A stretch of 14,448 nt of DNA, taken from NCBI GenBank assembly GCA_903842475.1, contig CAIMMA010000256.1, positions 1 through 14,448 of the forward strand. The letters are read 5' to 3'. The notes under the pieces are model-generated. The model was not told the origin of the DNA. It searched no databases and saw only the letters and a program-made list of their open reading frames with translations. This DNA comes from an uncultured bacterium. GTDB lineage: Bacteria > Desulfobacterota > Desulfobulbia > Desulfobulbales > Desulfobulbaceae. A program made the position numbers and the translations under genes. Positions 1-5,387 of this stretch are shown here, one piece after another. The first letter of the stretch is position 1. Each line of letters starts with the position of its first letter.

Positions 1-182
1 GGCCAGGGGGCGGTATTTCTGCGGGCTTCGCAACCTCGCCTGACCAACAACATCGTTGCACCTGCATTGGGCGAGGTCACTTCGTGGACCAGGTGCCGGT
101 CGATGGAGAGCAGGCAGGTGCCGTCGCTGTTGTCGCGGACCACATGCGCCTCCCAGAGTTTGTCGTACAGATTTTTACGCAT
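1..182 (-). CDS. leuC: 3-isopropylmalate dehydratase large subunit, 5' part only (possibly broken)
   Basis: LeuC is the aconitase-family [4Fe-4S] subunit that, with LeuD, isomerises 2-isopropylmalate to 3-isopropylmalate in leucine synthesis (cytoplasmic). The frame starts at ATG 182-180 and runs off the left edge. Residues 1-38 carry the LeuC N-terminus: [11 protein letters not shown] at 5-15, then a DGT, then [12 protein letters not shown] at 27-38. The start is supported by AAGGA about 9 bases upstream. After the TSP of that block the frame reads [12 protein letters not shown], where family members have a QAF-GLR-GRKVRRPD-like stretch, and neither other frame restores a clear match in the 65 bases left. 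A frameshift, a rearrangement or an assembly error near bases 33-77 is possible; the window is too short to decide. It is divergent from a LysR regulator that may control it. Identity of the first 38 codons is secure; integrity of the gene is not. Confidence 0.8.
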   Translation of the reverse strand, partial: MRKNLYDKLWEAHVVRDNSDGTCLLSIDRHLVHEVTSPNAGATMLLVRRGCEARRNTAPW

Positions 183-290
183 TGATATCTTCCTTGTCGC
201 TTCCTTGGTCTTGCAAACACCGTAAACCCGAACTTAAAATAACTCAAATTCATTGTTTTTATAATTTGCATTCCATGCTAGAATAGCAGC
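183..290. promoter_or_regulatory. Divergent leuC / LysR regulator promoter region with a T-N11-A box
   Basis: This 108-bp AT-rich spacer must hold both promoters. Bases 270-284 read ATTCCATGCTAGAAT, an imperfect dyad (5 of 7 arm positions pair) with T271-N11-A283, the usual LysR-box geometry. It lies just upstream of the regulator start, which would suit autorepression. A TATAAT occurs at 260-265 on the plus strand, but without a convincing -35. On the minus strand TTGAGT, 17 bases, TACGGT is a weak candidate for leuC. All assignments here are inference from motif shape. Confidence 0.35.
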
Positions 291-1154
291 ATGGACACCA
301 ATACCCTACAAGCCTTGCTGGCCGTGGCAGATACCGGCTCTTTTTCCTTGGCAGCGGCACAGTTGTATCTCACCCAACCGGCGGTCAGCAAACGGATTGC
401 CGCCTTGGAGGAAGAACTGGCAGCGCGATTGTTTGAACGCCTCGGCAAAGGGGTGCTGTTGACCGAGGCCGGCCGGACCCTCCTGCCCAAGGCGCGGCAT
501 ATTCTCGCAGAGATGGAGGAGGGCCGCCGGCTGATCGCCGACCTCGCCACCGGGGTCAGTGGCGTGCTCGAGTTGGCTACCAGCCACCATATCGGCCTGC
601 ACCGACTCCCGGGCCTGCTCCGCGACTACAGCCGGCGCTATCCTCAGGTGGTCTTTGATCTTGGTTTTATGGACTCGGAGGCCGGCTGCGCGGCGGTGGC
701 CGCCGGCAAGAAGGAACTGGCGTTGGTGACCCTGCCCCAGGTGCCAACCGACAAGCTGATCCTGCAGAAGGTCTGGGACGACCCCTTGATGATCATGGTG
801 AATAAGGAACACCCCCTGGCCCGAAGGGGAGGGGAACTGAAGGCTCTGGCGGAGTATCCGCTGATCCTGCCCGAAGCGGGCACCGTCACCCGGGGTTTGA
901 TTGAACGGCCGTTCGCGGCCCTGGGTATCCCCTTGAAAATCGGCGTGGAAACTAACTCCCTGGAAACCATCCGGATGCTGGTGTCGGTCGGCTTAGGCTG
1001 GGGCGTGCTGCCGCTGAGCATGGCGGTCGACCCTCTGGTCTGTGTCGAATTGCCGGAGGTCCGCTTTTATCGCCAACTGGGCCTGGTCACCCACCCCAAA
1101 CGCAGCCTCTCGCGGGCCGCCCAGGCCTTCTGCGAGCTGCTGCTGGGGAGTTGA
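291..1154 (+). CDS. LysR-family transcriptional regulator
   Basis: A 287-residue protein, normal length for the LysR family. Residues 1-60 form the winged helix-turn-helix: TLQALLAVADTGSFSLAAAQL, then TQPAVSKRIAALE and LFERLGKGVLLTEAG. A linker helix follows, and from about residue 90 to 285 comes the two-lobed periplasmic-binding-like effector domain (GVLELATSHHIGLHRLPGLL onward; late GLGWGVLPLSM, typical of lobe closure). It is expected to bind DNA as a tetramer and respond to a small metabolite. Divergent placement 108 bp from leuC makes a leucine-pathway gene or an intermediate such as isopropylmalate plausible, but this is inference from context only. No clear Shine-Dalgarno precedes ATG 291; the first residues match the usual LysR N-terminus, so the start is likely right. 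It converges on the next gene, 46 bp away. Confidence 0.93.
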   Translation: MDTNTLQALLAVADTGSFSLAAAQLYLTQPAVSKRIAALEEELAARLFERLGKGVLLTEAGRTLLPKARHILAEMEEGRRLIADLATGVSGVLELATSHHIGLHRLPGLLRDYSRRYPQVVFDLGFMDSEAGCAAVAAGKKELALVTLPQVPTDKLILQKVWDDPLMIMVNKEHPLARRGGELKALAEYPLILPEAGTVTRGLIERPFAALGIPLKIGVETNSLETIRMLVSVGLGWGVLPLSMAVDPLVCVELPEVRFYRQLGLVTHPKRSLSRAAQAFCELLLGS

Positions 1155-1200
1155 GATTTTGAGGAGAGGATAGCCTTAGACTCCTTAACCAGTGGACGCT

Positions 1201-2109
1201 CTACTGCCCGCCCTTACCCCCGCCCCGCCCGCCGGAGCCGCCGCTATGACCATGACCACCACCGCTGGCTCCAGCGCCACCACCACCGGAGCCTGCCCCC
1301 GCGCCGCCCCCGCCGGATCCGGAGCCACCGGGTCCCTTACCGTTGCCTGCTCCTGCCCCGACCCGTGCGCCAAGTTCCCTGGCTCGTACCCCGCCCTGAA
1401 TGGCGCCCATAAATCTCTGGGCCACCTGATCCATATTGCCCTGCATCCGCTGTTCGCCGAACACCTGCCGCAGGATCCGCATCGAATCACCGTCGTACCC
1501 TTGCTTGACCGCCTCACCCACTACCCCCGCGGCCAGGGGGGACGAAACCCCCAGCCGTACCAGGTCCCGGGCAGTGGCCAGGGACTCGACGGCCAACCCC
1601 GGCGGCTTGGGGTCGGTTCGCAAGGGCCGCGCCTCCAGGGCGGCGACGATTTGCCCGGTATCTTCGCGGGTGAGCCCGGAGGCCAAGCCATCGGCGATAA
1701 TTCCGCCCAGGCCGGCATATTGCCCTGGGGCGAGTGTCCGGGCGGTGTCCATGGCAAATCCGTACCGCTCGCGAACCCGATCGGTAGCCCGGACAATCCC
1801 TTCGGGACCGACCCGTTTGGCCAACCCTTCGCGGATCTTGCCAACCACCGCGTCCCGGGCGCTCCGCTCACCGGCAACAGCCTGAACCTGCCGGACGACC
1901 ACGGCCATCTGCTCGGAGCTGAAGCCGGCCTCGGCCATAGCCGCAACCATTTGGGCGGCATCCGGGTCCGCAACCCCGACATCGACCAGCATGCCCTCCG
2001 CGGCCTTTTGCTGGGCCGGAGAGCCTGATGTTTCCGCTGCGCCCGCCCAGCCCCCGGGGGTCCCGATGAGCAGCAGCAGTATGAAAAACGACAGGATGAG
2101 TTTAGGCAT
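1201..2109 (-). CDS. Secreted helical protein with Gly-rich C-terminal tail, last gene of the sigma operon
   Basis: Not a family I can name. ATG 2109 gives 302 residues and is preceded by GAGGA at good spacing. An alternative ATG at 2154 overlaps the previous stop as ATGA but would bury the signal peptide, so 2109 is preferred. Residues 1-24 are a signal peptide (MPKLILSFFILLLLIGTPGG, then WAGA). The body, about 30-240, is predicted helical, with loosely similar segments each centred on a G-L/V-x-x-x-x-A pattern followed by an Ala/Val/Gln-rich helix, for example GMLVDVGVADPDAAQMV and DGLASGLTREDTGQIVAAL. From about 245 the tail is nearly all Gly, Ser and Ala, begins AGNGKGPGG and ends with HGHSGG and GGGKGGQ. 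The GNGKG motif recurs in the divergent secreted protein at 3741. It lies 41 bp after the lipoprotein gene, so the two are probably co-transcribed. A cell-surface or periplasmic role is inferred; function is unknown. Confidence 0.8.
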   Translation of the reverse strand: MPKLILSFFILLLLIGTPGGWAGAAETSGSPAQQKAAEGMLVDVGVADPDAAQMVAAMAEAGFSSEQMAVVVRQVQAVAGERSARDAVVGKIREGLAKRVGPEGIVRATDRVRERYGFAMDTARTLAPGQYAGLGGIIADGLASGLTREDTGQIVAALEARPLRTDPKPPGLAVESLATARDLVRLGVSSPLAAGVVGEAVKQGYDGDSMRILRQVFGEQRMQGNMDQVAQRFMGAIQGGVRARELGARVGAGAGNGKGPGGSGSGGGGAGAGSGGGGAGASGGGHGHSGGSGGRGGGKGGQ

Positions 2110-2150
2110 ATTTTCCTCGAACACCTCGGATGCAATAACGATTATGCGCT

Positions 2151-2495
2151 TCATGGCTCTGCCGGGCCCAGTACCTGGGGCAGATATCTGCAGTTCGCTG
2201 TACCGAAATCGTCGTGCTGCAGAAAACGACATTCGGGAAGCATTGCCTTGCCATCAACCAGATAAAAATATTGGAATTCTTTTGGGGCCAAACCGCTGAT
2301 CACCCATGAACCATTCCCTGTATTCACCGCTTCGTGGAGGACAAACCGGTCCAGCGAGGAGGCGAACTGAACCCGCGTTGCCTGCGGTGCCTGCAAATAC
2401 AGGGTCAGGCTGTTGGCTTCAACGATCACATAATGCTGGCGGGTACAACCCCAGAGGCTGCAAACGAGCAGCAAGGGCAGCAGCAGCCTGATCAT
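2151..2495 (-). CDS. Small lipoprotein with E-set / CBM48-like domain
   Basis: A 114-residue protein. Residues 1-16 are a lipoprotein signal, MIRLLLPLLLVCSLWGC, with the lipidated Cys at 16; Thr at +2 is compatible with transport to the outer membrane. Residues about 30-105 resemble the immunoglobulin-like E-set seen in AMPK glycogen-binding and isoamylase N-terminal (CBM48) domains: hydrophobic strand, ATRVQFASSLDRF, GSWVISGLAPKEFQYFYLVDG, ending DDFGTANCRY. The end matches the DDFGGENSVI end of the anti-sigma protein encoded just upstream, so the two domains look like paralogues. It starts 17 bp after that gene, with GGGGA about 10 bases before the ATG. Two Cys in the domain (residues about 88 and 101) could pair. 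Carbohydrate binding is a family possibility only: the NW of the GTFTNW turn in the anti-sigma copy is absent here. Confidence 0.85.
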   Translation of the reverse strand: MIRLLLPLLLVCSLWGCTRQHYVIVEANSLTLYLQAPQATRVQFASSLDRFVLHEAVNTGNGSWVISGLAPKEFQYFYLVDGKAMLPECRFLQHDDFGTANCRYLPQVLGPAEP

Positions 2496-2512
2496 ATTGC
2501 CAGTCCCCGCAC

Positions 2513-3073
2513 TTAGATCACCGAATTCTCCCCGCCAAAGTCATCCTGTTCCTTGGCCAGAATGGTGGGGTCGGCGACCAGGCGATCCTCTCCCACCAGA
2601 TAACTGTACCGGTGCTCCCCCTCCGGCAACGGCAAGGTCAGGGTCCAGTAGCCGCTGGCGCCGACCTGTTCCATGGCCACCGGCTGCCAATTGGTAAAGG
2701 TGCCGATGATCCTTGCTTGCGTGCTCTCGGGCAGATACACCACAAAACGATGCGGCTCCGCCTGGGCAACCGGCGGCGGGGTCGGGTGAAACTGCGCCAA
2801 CAGCAGCACCGCGGCCCCCCCGGCGGCAAAGCCGGCCAGCGGTTTAAACCAGGTGGTCAACCAGTGGGGGCAAACAATGCTCGCTTGCCGAGGCAATGGC
2901 GGCAAGGCCGGCAACGGTAAGGCCGGTTGCGGTCGCAGCCGTTTTTCCTGCCTGAGTAAGGCCAGGGTTTCGTCGGTAAAGCGTTGATCCTCATGGACCG
3001 TCTCGACAAAGATGATTTTTTCATCGAGATCCAGTTCGTTATCGATATACTGGCTGATCAGATGGTCTTTCAT
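2513..3073 (-). CDS. Membrane anti-sigma factor with periplasmic E-set / CBM48-like domain
   Basis: A 186-residue protein. Residues 1-47 form a short acidic helical region (ISQYIDNELDLDEKI) of the type found at the N-terminus of anti-sigma factors, but with no Cys, so it is not a zinc-binding (ZAS) domain. A Pro/Leu-rich linker (48-62) precedes one transmembrane segment at about 76-95 (FAAGGAAVLLLAQF). Residues 108-186 are an E-set of the AMPK-CBM/CBM48 type: RFVVYLPE, ARIIGTFTNWQ, GYWTLTLPLPEGEHRYSYLV, DRLVADPT and a DDFGGENSVI end. The proposed topology is N-terminus in the cytoplasm holding the sigma factor and C-terminus outside as sensor. The start ATG overlaps the sigma stop as ATGA, so the pair is translationally coupled, with GGAG 7 bases upstream. 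The anti-sigma role rests on operon position and architecture and has not been shown; the E-set call is strong. Confidence 0.85.
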   Translation of the reverse strand: MKDHLISQYIDNELDLDEKIIFVETVHEDQRFTDETLALLRQEKRLRPQPALPLPALPPLPRQASIVCPHWLTTWFKPLAGFAAGGAAVLLLAQFHPTPPPVAQAEPHRFVVYLPESTQARIIGTFTNWQPVAMEQVGASGYWTLTLPLPEGEHRYSYLVGEDRLVADPTILAKEQDDFGGENSVI

Positions 3074-3546
3074 AGTGACTCCGCAGGGAGTAATTGCCTG
3101 AGTTTCTGCCGCGCCCGATGCACCCGCACCTTGATATTGGCTTCCGAGCACCCCTTGATCGCCGCGATGTCGCGATAGGTCAAACCGCTGCTGACCACCA
3201 GCGACAGGATGTCACGATCGTCATCGTCCAACTGCCCCATGGCGTCAAGCACCCGTTGCATATCTTCTTTGACAATATACCGCTGCTCCTGATCGTCCGC
3301 CAGGCCGGCGTTGGTCTCATCCAGGGGCACCCCCTCGCGGTGCCGGCGGATATGATCATAGAAGACATTGCGCCCGATGGTAAACAGCAGGGCCACGCTC
3401 AACTCGCGGTTGCGGTATCGTTCCAGATAACGGGCAAAGGTCTCCTGGGCAAGATCGGCGGCCAGATGATAATTGCCGGATTTGCGCAGCAGGTAGCCGA
3501 GAAGACGGGCGCCGTTATCGGTATAGAACTTGCGAAATGTATCCAT
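3070..3546 (-). CDS. ECF-subfamily RNA polymerase sigma factor
   Basis: A 158-residue protein of typical ECF size. Region 2 covers about residues 5-72: LLRKSGNYHLAADLAQETF is the core-binding 2.2 segment, and LFTIGRNVFYDHIRRHRE is the -10 recognition 2.4 segment. Region 4 covers about 100-155 and ends in a helix-turn-helix that reads the -35 element (LTYRDIAAIKGCSEANIKVR, then VHRARQKL). Region 3 is absent, as expected. It directs RNA polymerase to a bipartite promoter, probably TGTAAC-N16-CGTT, found upstream of this gene and of the divergent gene at 3741. It is first in a four-gene minus-strand operon with its probable anti-sigma factor overlapping by 4 bases. ATG 3546 is the only usable in-frame start: a stop lies 12 codons upstream, and no good Shine-Dalgarno is present. 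Confidence 0.95.
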   Translation of the reverse strand: MDTFRKFYTDNGARLLGYLLRKSGNYHLAADLAQETFARYLERYRNRELSVALLFTIGRNVFYDHIRRHREGVPLDETNAGLADDQEQRYIVKEDMQRVLDAMGQLDDDDRDILSLVVSSGLTYRDIAAIKGCSEANIKVRVHRARQKLRQLLPAESL

Positions 3547-3557
3547 CTGTTGCTCAT

Positions 3558-3583
3558 AACGTTTCTCCCGTCAGAAGGTTACA
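3558..3583 (-). promoter_or_regulatory. Candidate ECF promoter driving the sigma operon
   Basis: Read on the minus strand, TGTAACCTT starts at 3583 and CGTT lies at 3561-3558, with 16 bases between TGTAAC and CGTT. This is the ECF-type layout (AAC-containing -35, CGT-type -10). The identical pair with identical spacing is found on the plus strand at 3630-3655. Transcription would begin about 6-8 bases after CGTT, around 3550-3552, only a few bases before ATG 3546. That predicts a nearly leaderless mRNA and fits the missing Shine-Dalgarno. Confidence 0.65.
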
Positions 3584-3629
3584 GTTTTCCGCCACCTCAT
3601 ATTTTTTTTCGTCATGGCAATGATTTTTT

Positions 3630-3655
3630 TGTAACCTTTGCCAGTCCGCTGCGTT
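3630..3655 (+). promoter_or_regulatory. Candidate ECF promoter driving the divergent secreted-protein gene
   Basis: TGTAACCTT starts at 3630 and CGTT is at 3652-3655, giving TGTAAC-N16-CGTT. It has the same nine-base -35 and the same spacing as the minus-strand copy at 3583-3558. Transcription would begin near 3662, leaving an 80-base leader that holds a small hairpin, GGCGG-ATCGA-CCGCC at 3693-3707, before the Shine-Dalgarno of the gene at 3741. Confidence 0.65.
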
Positions 3656-3740
3656 TCATGAACAGACACTGTGCCGAACAGGCTTTCATGCCGGCGGATC
3701 GACCGCCTGCCCTGTCCGGAAAAACGTATGGAGAATAAAT

Positions 3741-4061
3741 ATGCAACTGTTAAAAACTGCTGGGAAAACTTTGGCAATCACCGCTGCGGTTCTGATGCTG
3801 GCCGTACCGGCAATGGCGGGTAACGGCAAAGGAGCCGGCGTGGGCCAGGGCACCGGCGACCGCTCACGGAGTCAGAGTCGGCTCAAAGATGGCTCCTGCC
3901 TCAAGGCCATCGAAAAAAATCAGGACGTGCTGCAGTTGGCGGGGAACGGCAAGGGGAACGGCGGAGCAGGGAATAACCAAGGGTTCGGCCCCGGCGACGG
4001 CACCGGTGATGGCGACGGCATATGCGACTGTCTCTTCGACGGCACTTGCGACAACGCCTGA
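3741..4061 (+). CDS. Small secreted Gly/Asp-rich protein with GNGKG repeats
   Basis: A 106-residue protein of unknown function. Residues 1-26 are a signal peptide (TLAITAAVLMLAVPAMA, cleavage before GNGKG). The mature chain opens with GNGKGAGVGQGTGD (27-40), has a basic, possibly helical middle (RSRSQSRLKDGSCLKAIEKN), then a second GNGKGNGGAGN copy at 68-78, a Gly/Asp run GPGDGTGDGDGICDC (83-97) and ends near CDNA. Cys lie at 53, 95, 97 and 103, so disulfides or metal binding after export are possible. The Asp spacing at 86-96 resembles a calcium-binding loop, though no full EF-hand or RTX repeat is present. The start has GGAG 8 bases upstream. It is divergent from the ECF sigma operon and shares its promoter motif, so it is probably a main target of that sigma factor. 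GNGKG also occurs in the product of 1201-2109. Confidence 0.8.
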   Translation: MQLLKTAGKTLAITAAVLMLAVPAMAGNGKGAGVGQGTGDRSRSQSRLKDGSCLKAIEKNQDVLQLAGNGKGNGGAGNNQGFGPGDGTGDGDGICDCLFDGTCDNA

Positions 4062-4072
4062 GCGAAAAGAAA

Positions 4073-4105
4073 CCGGAAACAAGGGGACGCACCCCTTGTT
4101 TCCGG
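4073..4105 (-). terminator. Perfect 14-bp hairpin, terminator of the cation transporter gene, possibly bidirectional
   Basis: CCGGAAACAAGGGG at 4073-4086, a five-base loop, and its exact complement at 4092-4105. On the minus strand the stem is followed by TTTCTTTT, giving a Rho-independent terminator about 58 bases after the transporter stop at 4163. On the plus strand it follows the secreted-protein stop by 11 bases, but the only T run (TTTT) is delayed. The GGGGACGCACCCC core also resembles dispersed REP-like palindromes, which cannot be tested here. Confidence 0.7.
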
Positions 4106-4162
4106 ATGGTCGTTACGTCTTTTGAAAAATAGAATAAAAACGTTGCAGGTCAGCGCAGCGGG

Positions 4163-5062
4163 TTATTTCTCATAGATATCCTCAAACGAGTTGTCGTCAT
4201 CGATCGGTTCAAGGTGGGTAGTGACCAGGGCATCGCCGAGCACCGTCCGCAGGTCGCCTTCAAAATCTTCCGCTAGGTGATGGGCATCGTGCACCGTCCA
4301 CTCTCCGGGAACGAGCATATGTACGGAAATAAACCGGTGCGAAGCTGCCTGGCGGGTGCGTAAGGCATGAAAATCAGCCCCCTTTTCCCGGTACTTGGAC
4401 ATCACTCTTTCGATCGCCGCCTGTTCTTCGTCGGGCAGCACCACATCCATCAGCCCATCCACGGAACGGCGCACCAGCCCCACGCCGGTCCAGACAATAT
4501 TGCCGGCAACCAGCAGGGCGACTATCGGATCCAGCACCGTCAGTCCGGTGAGGGTCACCAGTCCCACCCCAACGATGACTCCGGCGGAAGTCCAGACATC
4601 GGTCATCAGGTGCCGGGAGTCAGCCTCAAGGGTAATGGAATGGTGCTCCTTGGCCGCCTTCATCAGCACCCGTGCCACCACCAGATTCACCAGTGAAGCC
4701 AGGACGCAGACAACCACACCGATGCCGACCTGTTCGAGCGGGCGCGGATGCAGTATCCGTTCAATCGCAGTATACGCAATCCCCGAGGCCGCCACTAAAA
4801 TCAGCATGCCTTCCACCACGCTGGAAAAATACTCGGCTTTACTGTGGCCGAAAGTATGTTTTTCGTCCGCCGGCTGCGCCGCCAGCGTCAACATGCCCAA
4901 GGCCATTAACGCCCCAACCAAATTGACAATCGACTCAATGGCGTCGGAAAGCAAGCCGACGGAACCGGTCATCAAATAGGCCACGAATTTTAAAAGAATG
5001 GTGACCAAGGCCGCCGCAATCGAAATCCAGGCAAAACGGGTCAGAGAGGAACGATCCGTCAT
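4163..5062 (-). CDS. Cation diffusion facilitator (CDF) family transporter
   Basis: An inner-membrane divalent metal/H+ antiporter of the CDF family (export of Zn2+, Fe2+, Co2+ or similar). About 299 residues from ATG 5062; an in-frame GTG at 5107 would add 15, and neither start has a good Shine-Dalgarno. Six transmembrane segments are visible, the first at RFAWISIAAALVTILLKFVAY. The family signature GSVGLLSDAIESIVN is in TM2 and FGHSKAEYFSSVVEG follows TM2. TM5 has HLMTDVWTSAGV, the HxxxD half of the transport site. After TM6 a cytoplasmic domain of about 90 residues carries VHDAHHLAEDFE and HLEPIDDD, usual in the family. At the TM2 site, where FieF has D45 and D49, this protein has Glu and Asn (E43 and N47 counted from ATG 5062). 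Metal specificity cannot be assigned. It is a single-gene unit with a terminator at 4073-4105. Confidence 0.92.
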   Translation of the reverse strand: MTDRSSLTRFAWISIAAALVTILLKFVAYLMTGSVGLLSDAIESIVNLVGALMALGMLTLAAQPADEKHTFGHSKAEYFSSVVEGMLILVAASGIAYTAIERILHPRPLEQVGIGVVVCVLASLVNLVVARVLMKAAKEHHSITLEADSRHLMTDVWTSAGVIVGVGLVTLTGLTVLDPIVALLVAGNIVWTGVGLVRRSVDGLMDVVLPDEEQAAIERVMSKYREKGADFHALRTRQAASHRFISVHMLVPGEWTVHDAHHLAEDFEGDLRTVLGDALVTTHLEPIDDDNSFEDIYEK

Positions 5063-5387
5063 CAATTTTTCAGGAATTTCCAGAGAATTGGTACTGTTTA
5101 TTTTCACGCGGGTACTCGAGTATTTTTGCCTGTTATTGTTTGAAACGAATCGTTCCCAACTAGAAAACCGCCTTCATTTCTCTTTCATATTTCCAATAGG
5201 TTTGCGATCGGGAATACCAGGAAACAATCTGAAAATCCATAGTTTTTATAATAAAACTTCAGAGACTTCATCGTTTCTTCATCAAAGAGATGGTATTAAA
5301 TAACATGTTCGAATAAGTATACTGACGGGTTGTCATGGTGCAGCCCGCTCTTCATGGGCATTAATTACTCTTAAGGAACAGCTATCA
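5063..5387. promoter_or_regulatory. AT-rich divergent spacer between CDF transporter and cytochrome b561 genes
   Basis: No gene is seen. It is clearly more AT-rich than its surroundings. It contains a perfect 10-bp palindrome TACTCGAGTA at 5112-5121, just upstream of the possible GTG start of the transporter, a TATAAT at 5247-5252 and a TATACT at 5318-5323 (plus strand, neither with a good -35), and a small hairpin, CGGGTTG / CAGCCCG (one G-U pair), near 5326-5347 in the probable leader of the cytochrome gene. Promoters for both genes must lie here, but I cannot place them with confidence. Confidence 0.35.

Noticed and set aside
33..77. Integron attC-like or other recombination site suggested by the inverted repeat in leuC
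   Set aside because: The GTTRRRY / RYYYAAC core boxes of attC are not present, and no integrase or cassette is in view.
1155..1200. Terminator between the converging LysR and Gly-rich protein genes
   Set aside because: Only AGGAG / CTCCT with a 14-base loop can pair, and no T run follows in either direction.
1192..2028. A 278-codon plus-strand frame opposite the Gly-rich secreted protein
   Set aside because: The minus-strand gene has a signal peptide, a ribosome site and operon context; the plus frame is Pro/Gly/Ala-rich without any recognisable domain.
2110..2154. Upstream ATG at 2154 for the Gly-rich secreted protein, overlapping the lipoprotein stop as ATGA
   Set aside because: It would place 15 charged and mixed residues before an otherwise standard signal peptide, and ATG 2109 has a much better ribosome site. 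Coupling through 2154 cannot be fully excluded.
3607..3628. TCATGGCAATGA near-palindrome between the two ECF promoters as an operator
   Set aside because: Ten of twelve positions are symmetric, but it lies in a T-rich stretch where such matches are easy by chance and no regulator is indicated.
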